This document shows, piece by piece, positions 34,501 to 42,429 of a stretch of DNA of 64,000 bases. Source of the DNA: Anarhynchus alexandrinus (lineage: Eukaryota; Chordata; Aves; Charadriiformes; Charadriidae); NCBI GenBank assembly GCA_008711295.1, contig VUYV01000062.1, forward strand, positions 1,629,888-1,693,887. The letters are read 5' to 3'. Each line of letters starts with the position of its first letter. The stretch's first letter is position 1. A program made the position numbers and the translations under genes. The notes beneath the pieces were generated by a model, which saw only the letters and a list, made by a program, of their open reading frames with translations, did not search any database and was not told the origin of the DNA.

Positions 34501-37369
34501 TGAAAAAAGCATTTTGCTACACATACTGCAGAAGCACACAGTGCAGATATTCTGCAACACCTATGGAACACTTATAGCTTCCAACTGAGAGACAGGATTC
34601 AAAACCAAAAGTGGCTGCTTCTTTCTGTATGGGTGGAAGGGTACCAAAACAAACACAAGTGCTTTTTGATAGCTGGTTGTTAGTTTCTTGAAACTGACAT
34701 CAAGGTCTTGAAAATTTAAGGTCAGAAAACTCACAAACAGATTCAAGCTTAATCTGCTGAGACAGGTAAAGGGAAAGATCTTTCAACCCCTTTCATACAA
34801 GACATACAGATATTCTTAATTCTTAAAGCCAAGAAAGAATATCTTAAACCACAGACTACTTGAAAGAACTGCAAATCTGATTGTTTTAATCGAAAGGCAT
34901 TTGGTTAGTAAGACAGTAAGAGACCATGATTTAAGTTTTCACGTGCATACTTCCTTTTTACAGTAAATAATTCTAAAAATAGGAGAACTCAAGGTAAAAG
35001 AAGTTTTGGCGAGTTCATTCCAAACTTTTTTGCCTCTCTGAAAAAAGGTTATTTATAAAGAAATCATCATATTATTGTAAAATTGTCCTATTTTTAAAAG
35101 TTTTTTGAAAGTACTTTAAACTTGAAACTGGAGGTGTTTACAAGAAGCTTAAGCTGAGAAGTTATGAATGCTTAAACTAGCACTTAAATTCCTGAAGTAG
35201 TCCTGTTAGCAATACATTTAGCAATGATACTTTCATTCAGCTTTTTCCATGCCTCTTCCCTTAATGTATGTTATTTTCATCTCATAGCTCTGAAAACCTG
35301 TAGCACAGACATTTACCTCTGCAGCTGTCTCATGAGTTGATTCAGAGCTTCCTGAAGTGGCGTCTGCTCCACCTCTAGACCAAAAAGAAGCGTGGGGAGA
35401 AATGCTGTGAAACAGAACTGACTGCAAGAGGTAATAAACTTCCAAGATATTAGAAATCAACTAAACAAAACTGATGTGCAACTTGAGACTTCATCATAAA
35501 TGAAAACAATACAGTGGCAAAGCCCACAACGTATGTAGGGGATCTACTTTTCTCATTGGCCCGACTTGACATTCTGCTCACTCTGACATAGGTACCAGGT
35601 ACCATTCGTACCATTCTGCAAAAGAAGTATACGGTAACATAATTTCAAATTTTTGTATGAGATGGCAAAAAATGCCAAGTCACTTGCTATAGAAACAAAG
35701 AGCAATCAAATGTCAGTCAATTAAAGAAAACTGGAATTAGCACAAGAAGTTTCCTTCTTTTTTTTTTCCCTACCTTCCTGTTTTGATAAAGTACTTGTCA
35801 ATGGTTTCTCTGGTGGCAATTCCAATCTGATGGGGGTCTGACATTTCATTTCCTGTTCTCCCTCACTGTCTGCGTGGTCTCGATCTCGTTTCCTTTTATC
35901 CTCCTAGAAAGAGAAAGATTGTTACAGAAATTTAGAGAACCTGCAAAACCAGCATTATTCCTGTACATAATGCTCTCTGGATTTTTCAAAACAACCTCAC
36001 ATAGTTAAAAAATAAAAAAAAAAGTTTGTAAGTAAGTCTGTAAAAACCTTGTATTCTTTATGTACTGTCTCCATCTGCTGGACAATAAAGTAATGCAGCT
36101 TTACAACACTGTATCACAGAATTATTTTTTTAAAAAATGTGACAGCCACTTATAGCATGACAGGAACGACTCTGCACTCTTCTCTGCACAGAGAACTGTC
36201 TCCAGTGTGAAGTCACTAAGATGATTTTTTGATGGTTTTAGAAAAAATAGTAAACAGTCGGGAAATTTAAAAGTATAGGTACCCACAACACTTCAAATAA
36301 ATGTGTTATACTTACTTATCATGTTAGGAACCCTGAGAGGGAATATTTTTTTTTCTTTTTTTAATTAAGAACTTGTAAAGTCTCCATTCTGTTTTATAGA
36401 AAAGGATTTATTTAGAAACAGAGTTCCCCCCCCCCTTTTTTAATTTTGTATGCTCTTTGAATCACAAATATTTCTTGAAAGATCAGACATTTCAGACTAC
36501 TTTGCTCATCTTTTTCTAATAAAAGTACTTGGAGAAAAGAAATCGGCAAAACTAGTATAATGAGTTTGAATGTATTCCAATTTAAGGATACAATTACAGT
36601 CATACCTGCTCACCTTTTGACGTGAAGACTAGAGAAAGTTGAAGCATTATTTTTTTTTTTTTTGCTAAAATGCACTAGCATCAATACATACCTTAACTTT
36701 TCTCTTTCTTTTCTCCTTTTCTTCTCCGGGAACTTGTTTTTCTCCTTTCTTTCTCTTTTTCCTTTTTCTGTCCTTGTGTTTTTCATGTTCAGATTTGTCT
36801 TCGTACAGGCTCGGATCAAGTCCCGCGTTTCCAGTAGACAGCTCGGCAACTTCGCTTCCTCCGACTTTCAGCACCAGCTTCAGTGGCTTTTCTACGTATT
36901 CTGAAACCGGCAGAGGAGCGAGCGAGCCGTGTGAGCGCTGCAGAGAACGCCGACACCCCGCCTGCCCTGCCCAGCCCTGCCCTGCCCAGCGCAGCCCAGG
37001 CTGGCCGCTGCCGCCCGGCCCCTGCGGAGGCTGTCACTTACCCGCACCCCGTTTTCCTTCCAGACCCTGCAGCTCATCCCGCTGCTCCCCCGAACAGCAG
37101 CGGAGCCGCCGGGCCGAGCCCCAAGGCCCCCCCGCGGCCCCTCCGCCCCGGGCCCACCGCCGGGGCTGCTCCCCCCGCCCCGTTCCCTCAGCTTCACCCC
37201 CAAGTTTTCAACCACCACCCCCGCCGGCGGGTGGGCCCGGCCCCGCGGCAGCGAGGGCCGAGGGCCCGCGCCCGCTTGGGGGCCTTCCTGCCCGGCGCCC
37301 CCCCCTACCCGCCCACCCACCCTCGTAGGGGTGCTTGTCCGACTTGTGCTTCTTGTGCTTCTTCCCCAT
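22453..37369 (-). CDS. BRD7: Bromodomain-containing protein 7, complete coding region (17 exons, 653 aa)
   Basis: Nuclear bromodomain protein; in mammals a defining subunit of the PBAF SWI/SNF remodelling complex and a p53 cofactor. Exons in transcript order: 37369-37321, 36900-36692, 35903-35774, 35374-35317, 33709-33565, 32188-32078, 31727-31543, 30663-30540, 29877-29802, 28902-28795, 28232-28100, 27198-27087, 25903-25847, 24958-24847, 24695-24552, 23640-23497, 22517-22453. All phases agree; total 1962 nt including TGA, versus 651 aa in human. Start context GCCGCCATGG is an ideal Kozak match. Order: basic N-terminus with Lys/Arg nuclear-localisation cluster (about residues 60-85), bromodomain (about 131-234) with acetyl-lysine-binding Asn211 in NAMIYNKP, then the BRD7/BRD9 C-terminal domain. 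One intron uses a GC donor (28794) and one donor (31542) is weak. No frameshift or in-frame stop was seen. Confidence 0.97.
23497..23640 (-). CDS. BRD7: BRD7 exon 16 (residues 585-633)
   Basis: The acceptor TTCTAG precedes 23640 and the donor GTGAGT follows 23497. It encodes ERVTNNLKELAQQVTPGDIV, STYGIRKAMGIS and WVDLTE. If the donor were not used, translation would continue about 31 codons to a stop ending at 23399. Confidence 0.96.
24552..24695 (-). CDS. BRD7: BRD7 exon 15 (residues 537-585)
   Basis: The acceptor AAACAG precedes 24695 and the donor GTAAAT follows 24552. It encodes EAEIFQRKLDETTKLLRELQ (coiled-coil-like) and STKPPPNMICLLGPSYREMH. Exit phase 1. Confidence 0.96.
24847..24958 (-). 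CDS. BRD7: BRD7 exon 14 (residues 500-537)
   Basis: The acceptor TTTTAG precedes 24958 and the donor GTGAGC follows 24847. It encodes ...ARLDSANNDRLTALKAVTNF and GMPIEEFDSE, conserved with human. Exit phase 1. Confidence 0.95.
25847..25903 (-). CDS. BRD7: BRD7 exon 13, short variable exon (residues 481-499)
   Basis: A 57-bp exon with acceptor ATTCAG and donor GTACAT. It encodes PLEEAEGPHERSDAMKDVK, aligning loosely with human SLPEDEGHTRTLDTAKEME. Both phases are 0, so skipping it would keep the frame. Confidence 0.86.
27087..27198 (-). CDS. BRD7: BRD7 exon 12 (residues 443-480)
   Basis: The acceptor TTTTAG precedes 27198 and the donor GTAAGA follows 27087. It encodes VHDFLLKSQDYPFLMADSLL and DVLTKGGHSRALRELE, matching human HEFLATCQDYPYVMADSLLD. 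Exit phase 0. Confidence 0.94.
28100..28232 (-). CDS. BRD7: BRD7 exon 11 (residues 399-443)
   Basis: The acceptor CATTAG precedes 28232 and the donor GTAATC follows 28100. It encodes VTYLNYGPYSSYAPTYDSTF and ANISKEDSDLIYSTYGEDS, highly conserved. Phase 1 in, 2 out. Confidence 0.95.
28795..28902 (-). CDS. BRD7: BRD7 exon 10, followed by a GC donor (residues 363-399)
   Basis: The acceptor TTGTAG precedes 28902. It encodes EPGYCPVKLGMTAGRLQSGV and LQGFKEDKRNKVTP. The 3' junction reads CCAG|GCAAGT, a GC-type donor at 28794-28793. Phase 1 joins to exon 11 to restore VTYLNYGPYSS. Confidence 0.94.
29802..29877 (-). CDS. BRD7: BRD7 exon 9 (residues 338-363)
   Basis: The acceptor TTTCAG precedes 29877 and the donor GTAAGT follows 29802. 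It encodes CEFERRKPDGTTTLGLLNPV, conserved with human, then DLTAG. Exit phase 1. Confidence 0.95.
30540..30663 (-). CDS. BRD7: BRD7 exon 8 (residues 296-337)
   Basis: The acceptor TTCACAG precedes 30663 and the donor GTAAAT follows 30540. It encodes KDKDLLEDKLRNNSLEREQE and DRIVRESGGKLTRRLANSQ, at the start of the BRD7/BRD9 family domain. Exit phase 0. Confidence 0.95.
31543..31727 (-). CDS. BRD7: BRD7 exon 7 (residues 235-296)
   Basis: The acceptor TTTTAG precedes 31727. It encodes ERIQSLKQSIEFMADLQKTR, then an acidic, poorly conserved stretch and AFKTPSKEHKK. The donor (AAAAA|GTGCAG) is weak, but it is the only one whose phase (2) restores the conserved KKKDKD junction with exon 8. Confidence 0.93.
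32078..32188 (-). CDS. BRD7: BRD7 exon 6, bromodomain helices B-C (residues 198-234)
   Basis: The acceptor GTACAG precedes 32188 and the donor GTAACA follows 32078. It encodes DNFKLMCTNAMIYNKPDT, with Asn211 the expected acetyl-lysine-binding residue, and ends KKLLHSGMKILSQ. Both phases are 0. Confidence 0.97.
33565..33709 (-). CDS. BRD7: BRD7 exon 5, bromodomain ZA loop and helix A (residues 149-197)
   Basis: The acceptor AACAG precedes 33709 and the donor GTAATT follows 33565. It contains KDPSSFFSFPVTDFIAPGYS and IIKNPMDFSTMKEKIKNNGY, almost unchanged from human. Exit phase 0. Confidence 0.97.
35317..35374 (-). CDS. BRD7: BRD7 exon 4, start of bromodomain (residues 130-149)
   Basis: A 58-bp exon with acceptor GTCTAG and donor GTAAAT. 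It encodes EVEQTPLQEALNQLMRQLQ, the first bromodomain helix (alpha Z). Exit phase 2. Confidence 0.95.
35774..35903 (-). CDS. BRD7: BRD7 exon 3 (residues 87-130)
   Basis: The acceptor TTTCTAG precedes 35903 and the donor GTAGGG follows 35774. It encodes EDKRKRDRDHADSEGEQEM and ...LPPEKPLTSTLSKQE, matching the human linker before the bromodomain. Exit phase 1. Confidence 0.94.
36692..36900 (-). CDS. BRD7: BRD7 exon 2, basic N-terminal region (residues 17-86)
   Basis: The acceptor TTTCAG is at 36906-36901 and the donor GTATGT follows 36692. It encodes EYVEKPLKLVLKVGGSEVAE, then a Lys/Arg-rich run (KHKDRKRKKRKKGEK) consistent with the nuclear-localisation region. Exit phase 0. Confidence 0.96.
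37321..37369 (-). CDS. BRD7: BRD7 coding exon 1 (residues 1-16)
   Basis: Starts MGKKHKKHKSDKHPYE, nearly identical to human. ATG at 37369-37367 in a perfect Kozak context. The donor G|GTGGGT follows 37321. Exit phase 1. A (GGC)n run lies immediately upstream in the 5' UTR. Confidence 0.96.
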
Positions 37370-37476
37370 GGCGGCGGCGGCGGCCGGCCCGGGTAGGCCG
37401 CGCTCTTGTCGCGGAGACCGGCCCCGCCGACGAGCGGCGCCGAGAACGCGGCGACAAGAAGGCGGGCGCGACTGCG

Positions 37477-37495
37477 CAGCGCCCCCTGGCGCGCT
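37477..37495 (-). promoter_or_regulatory. Strong CTCF-like binding motif
   Basis: Reads cagcgccccctggcgcgct. The core AGCGCCCCCTGG is the reverse form of the CTCF consensus core CCAGGGGGCGCT. It lies about 110 bp upstream of the BRD7 ATG. Motif only; binding is not shown by sequence. Confidence 0.6.
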
Positions 37496-37734
37496 GGAGG
37501 TACGGCTCAGCCGCGCTGCAGCGCAGGCGCAGTAGGCGGGCGGGCGGGCGGCAGTGCGTTAGTTTGGCCGGGGCAGCTGCATCCCAGCGCCGGTGAGCGG
37601 GGAGGTCAGGCGGTTTTCTGTGTGAGCAGCCCCCTCAGCCGCGCCCGGCCTTGTTCATCCCGCGGGGGAGTGCTGGCCGGCCGGTCCGCCCGCTCGTCCA
37701 GCCCCGTTCCCCGGGCGGCGTTGCCGCTCCAGAG

Positions 37735-37885
37735 CCCTCACGGCTTCCCGCCCCGTCTCCCCTCACAGCCCGCCGCGCGCCCTCTCCTCACGGCGTCCCA
37801 CGCCCTCTCCCCTCACAGCTCGTCGCGCGCTCTCCCTTCAGCCTCCCGCAGCCCCTCTCCCCTCCCGCAGCCGCCAGCGAGCCCT
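37735..37885. repeat. Degenerate GC-rich minisatellite-like tract
   Basis: Irregularly spaced copies of a ccctctcccctcacagc-like unit alternate with CG-rich spacers (ccgcgcg, gtcgcgcg) across about 150 bp upstream of BRD7. It is polypyrimidine on this strand. Just beyond, a 17-bp unit (gcctgggcgctgctggg-like) is doubled at about 38218-38254. Confidence 0.55.
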
Positions 37886-38079
37886 CTCCTGCGCCCTGGG
37901 AGATGCCCCTTGCTCCCTGCCTGAGGCGGGCTGTGCCTGCCGCCCTGTCCCTCCTGTCCCTCGCTCTTGGGTCTCTGGGGCAGCGCAGCGTTTCAGCGGC
38001 TTTGGCGGGATCCAGCCTAAATGCTCCTGTGTTTACTCAAGCCGGTGCTGCAGAATCTCCTCTGCCGTGGCTGTAAGTG

Positions 38080-39879
38080 TCGGGGGGCAAGTGTGATACT
38101 AGCAAAAGGGGTGCTGGGGAAGCCTGCTTTGCTGAAAGCGTAGTTTATGTTGCACCTGACGGGACACCGAGGGGCCTGCGAGCGTGGGCTGCTTCCCGGC
38201 TGTGCTGCGGGGCTGCGGCCTGGGCGCTGCTGGGGCCTGGGCGCTGCTGCCTGGTCAGGCACGGCAGGCAGGGCTCCAGCTTGCGGCACACCCTCAGTCC
38301 GTGGTAAAGGCCCATTAGCCCCAAAAGTGTGAGCCCAGATTTGTAGCGGTGCAGTGAGAAGAGCTGAGGCTGTATATGCCTGAGGAAGGGTAGAGAGTTT
38401 GCAGGGGTATGCTGAGGTCTGTGCTGATGAAAGGGTAGCGATGATGGTTGTGCCTCTCCTGCACGGGCTGGGACAGGCTCAGCTTTACACACTGGGTGCC
38501 TAAACTTGCCAGTCTTGAAAGCAAATCCTTTATAATCAGGTTATAAATTTAAGGAAAATATATGTGTATTGCCCATTACAGGTTAAAAATAACTTAGATG
38601 ATAGAAATTAGGACCTCTTAGAAATGGTGGAAATTGACATGTTTGCCTTGTCTGGCAGTACTGCCCAAAGTAGGCAAATGGTTTTCAAAATTAAACATAA
38701 CGCTGATTATATAGTCTTTCAAAGTTAATAGCGTATTTGCTGATATCACTTAAACTGCAGTCATTGCTCTTTCAACAGCATTGCAGGTATTGTTTTCTGC
38801 TAACACCTACTCTGTACGGCGTCTTGAAATTTCACTTCTGTGAAGTTTCAAGTGCAAAAATAAACTGCGTCTATTTCAAAAGAGAAACTTTAATTTCATT
38901 CTGACACAATAATCTTGTATTCCTCAAGTTTGTTGAATCATATGTGATATTTTATAGCCAAAGAAAATAATAGTTAATTATAAATTTATGATCTGCATGT
39001 CTGTACATCTACACAAGTTTTATTTTGAAAGCTTGAGAAGTTAGAGAACTTGGTTGTCCATTCAGTCACTGGGAGTTTCATCAGATGTGACAGCTTTGTT
39101 TTGCATTTTACTGGTTAGATTTACTGTCATTTGGTAACCTACTCAGAGAATTGTGTGGGTGGTGCTCTGGAATAAATCACAACTTTCCTGCTTGATCTTA
39201 CTCCAGTAGTTTGAAATTCAGCTATAATAGACACAGTTGTTTTTCTAATTCACATCTGGATCCTTTAATACTCTTATTACATATGCAGTGAATGTTCTTA
39301 AGCATACTTTAGTGAGAGGTAGAAGGCTTTTGCTTGGGATGCAGCCACATGTAGAAAATAGAAGACTAGTAAATATTTAAAGGACATGTTTTATAGCATG
39401 AAAAAACAAAGTTGCTATATCCTCTATTCCCACAAGAGGACTGGCAAACTTTTTAAATGTTATATGGCAAGACCATTTGTTCAATTGTTATTCTGAAATT
39501 TCCTGACTAATCTTGTCCTGAATTTAATGGAATTTGAGTGAATTATACACAAAGAAGTAATGTGAGATATTGCCAACATTGAGACCTGCCCTTTCTAGGT
39601 GTCTTGTTGAATAACATCCCCTGGATCAGAGAAAGATGCTTTTTCTTGACTGTTAGCACAGGCACACATACGTAGAATAGACATCGTTTTTGCCATCCTT
39701 GTCTCTAGCTCTCCTTCCCAATTAAAAGATCAGTATTTCTTTCCCCTCAAAAACACTTGTGAAGCCTTTCGAAGCACAGTTCAGCTTGGGCAAGCTTGGA
39801 AAGAGAAGATGCTGCATTTCTCAGCGATGTTCAAGAGCATTGCTGTTGGGTCTTGTCACTTCCCTGAGAAACGAGCCTC
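38080..39879. other. Intergenic DNA right of the BRD7 CpG island
   Basis: GC content falls back to the background level after about 38500. No exon-like ORF with splice sites and recognisable homology, no RNA gene and no clear repeat was seen. Confidence 0.5.
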
Positions 39880-40808
39880 TGTTCCTTCATACTCAGGTGG
39901 CTCTGCTGTTGCCTGTAGCACTAGAGGAAAAACTAAAGGAATTTTATCCCTGCCTCCTCTTCCAATACATTATGTCTTCTTAGCCCTGCTCAGGGGCAGT
40001 CCTTGCAATTTCAGGGGAATTCAGCTGTGCAAAGGGGAAAGATGGAAGTCCAAACATCCTGCAAATCAACACAGAGGCTGGATGCGACTTGGAACAGGTG
40101 TCGTTTAAATGTTTGAAAAGTAATTTGTTCTATCACCATAAAAAAGGCCTTACTATGACCTCCTATGGTTTTTCATATTTTCAAATAATATGTTATTTTT
40201 CAACAACAAATCACATTGTTTACAAATTACACTTTTGCCCAGTAAAAGTGAAAGCTGGTTGTTTTCAGAGCTAACTCAAGATGCCTAAAGCTTTGCCGGT
40301 ACAATGTATGCTTGGTGCCATAGCAGAAGAGCTGTCAGTGTAGACAGCCTTATAGCTAGACTAAATAGATGAGAGGTCTTCCATTTCCTCTAAAGGTTAC
40401 AGAACCTTTTGTTCGGTTTGAAGAATTTGATTTTGGGAGCTGATAAAGATTACAGCTTCATATATGCAACTTTTTGAAGTGAGTTTATCCTTCCTGCATG
40501 ATTTGCTTTTTGAGCAAAATACACTCTGGTTGAGGGAATGCAAATAGAGAAACTTCTATTAATTACAAAGAAAAAGACAATATTACTTTGCACCTCAAAA
40601 TGTTACGTTGTCATCTGGGATGACAGCTTTTGTTGTTACTTGGTCTACATGTAGCTTTGTAACAAGATCTCTACGTCAGCTGAAGCTGTATGATTTTTGC
40701 TAATGCAATAAAATGGTAGAACGCTTACTGTGACTGGAAGTTGAAGTGTGTAAAGTGTGCGTGTGTTTTGCTAATGTGAACAGAGATATTTTAGATGTCA
40801 ACTGAATC
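39880..40808. repeat. Duplicated segment, left copy (pairs with 41501-42429)
   Basis: 929 bp collinear with 41501-42429 at a constant offset of 1621 and no indels. By eye there are about five substitutions (40273, 40602, 40625, 40626, 40763), roughly 99.5% identity. The copy ends at ...aactgaatc; the 19 bases after it differ from those after the right copy and run into the gap. Confidence 0.95.
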
Positions 40809-40827
40809 AGCTAAAATGGATGTATGC

Positions 40828-41500
40828 NNNNNNNNNNNNNNNNNNNNNNNNNNNNNNNNNNNNNNNNNNNNNNNNNNNNNNNNNNNNNNNNNNNNNNNNN
40901 NNNNNNNNNNNNNNNNNNNNNNNNNNNNNNNNNNNNNNNNNNNNNNNNNNNNNNNNNNNNNNNNNNNNNNNNNNNNNNNNNNNNNNNNNNNNNNNNNNNN
41001 NNNNNNNNNNNNNNNNNNNNNNNNNNNNNNNNNNNNNNNNNNNNNNNNNNNNNNNNNNNNNNNNNNNNNNNNNNNNNNNNNNNNNNNNNNNNNNNNNNNN
41101 NNNNNNNNNNNNNNNNNNNNNNNNNNNNNNNNNNNNNNNNNNNNNNNNNNNNNNNNNNNNNNNNNNNNNNNNNNNNNNNNNNNNNNNNNNNNNNNNNNNN
41201 NNNNNNNNNNNNNNNNNNNNNNNNNNNNNNNNNNNNNNNNNNNNNNNNNNNNNNNNNNNNNNNNNNNNNNNNNNNNNNNNNNNNNNNNNNNNNNNNNNNN
41301 NNNNNNNNNNNNNNNNNNNNNNNNNNNNNNNNNNNNNNNNNNNNNNNNNNNNNNNNNNNNNNNNNNNNNNNNNNNNNNNNNNNNNNNNNNNNNNNNNNNN
41401 NNNNNNNNNNNNNNNNNNNNNNNNNNNNNNNNNNNNNNNNNNNNNNNNNNNNNNNNNNNNNNNNNNNNNNNNNNNNNNNNNNNNNNNNNNNNNNNNNNNN
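40828..41500. other. Assembly gap of 673 N
   Basis: A run of N between the two near-identical segments. ORFs spanning it are meaningless. True gap size is unknown. Confidence 0.99.
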
Positions 41501-42429
41501 TGTTCCTTCATACTCAGGTGGCTCTGCTGTTGCCTGTAGCACTAGAGGAAAAACTAAAGGAATTTTATCCCTGCCTCCTCTTCCAATACATTATGTCTTC
41601 TTAGCCCTGCTCAGGGGCAGTCCTTGCAATTTCAGGGGAATTCAGCTGTGCAAAGGGGAAAGATGGAAGTCCAAACATCCTGCAAATCAACACAGAGGCT
41701 GGATGCGACTTGGAACAGGTGTCGTTTAAATGTTTGAAAAGTAATTTGTTCTATCACCATAAAAAAGGCCTTACTATGACCTCCTATGGTTTTTCATATT
41801 TTCAAATAATATGTTATTTTTCAACAACAAATCACATTGTTTACAAATTACACTTTTGCCCAGTAAAAGTGAAAGCTGGTTGTTTTCAGAGCTGACTCAA
41901 GATGCCTAAAGCTTTGCCGGTACAATGTATGCTTGGTGCCATAGCAGAAGAGCTGTCAGTGTAGACAGCCTTATAGCTAGACTAAATAGATGAGAGGTCT
42001 TCCATTTCCTCTAAAGGTTACAGAACCTTTTGTTCGGTTTGAAGAATTTGATTTTGGGAGCTGATAAAGATTACAGCTTCATATATGCAACTTTTTGAAG
42101 TGAGTTTATCCTTCCTGCATGATTTGCTTTTTGAGCAAAATACACTCTGGTTGAGGGAATGCAAATAGAGAAACTTCTATTAATTACAAAGAAAAAGACA
42201 ATATTACTTTGCACCTCAAAATATTACGTTGTCATCTGGGATGACGACTTTTGTTGTTACTTGGTCTACATGTAGCTTTGTAACAAGATCTCTACGTCAG
42301 CTGAAGCTGTATGATTTTTGCTAATGCAATAAAATGGTAGAACGCTTACTGTGACTGGAAGTTGAAGTGTGTAAAGTGTGCGTTTGTTTTGCTAATGTGA
42401 ACAGAGATATTTTAGATGTCAACTGAATC
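41501..42429. repeat. Duplicated segment, right copy (pairs with 39880-40808)
   Basis: Begins at the first base after the gap and matches the left copy to ...aactgaatc, then continues into unique sequence. Because it starts exactly at the gap edge, its true left boundary is hidden. An assembly origin is likely. Confidence 0.95.

Larger units (their letters stand above)
36905..38070. promoter_or_regulatory. CpG island promoter of BRD7
   Basis: Composition changes sharply to very high GC with many CpG dinucleotides from BRD7 intron 1 across the start codon into the upstream flank. It includes GC-box-like (GGGC)n at about 37534-37552, NRF1-like GCGCAGGCGCAG at 37521-37532, a CTCF-like motif, and a (GGC)5 run next to the ATG that also reads as a YY1-type CCATGGCGGC. 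No TATA box was seen. The transcription start probably lies between about 37400 and 37650. Long ORFs here are a GC artefact. Confidence 0.85.

Noticed and set aside
36774..38307. Several ORFs of 140-237 codons on both strands at the CpG island
   Set aside because: They are Pro/Ala/Arg/Gly-rich, overlap each other in many frames and follow the lack of AT-rich stop codons in GC-rich DNA. Only the first BRD7 exons are supported.
40795..41729. ORFs of 230-300 codons across the N run
   Set aside because: They consist almost entirely of unknown residues translated from gap bases.
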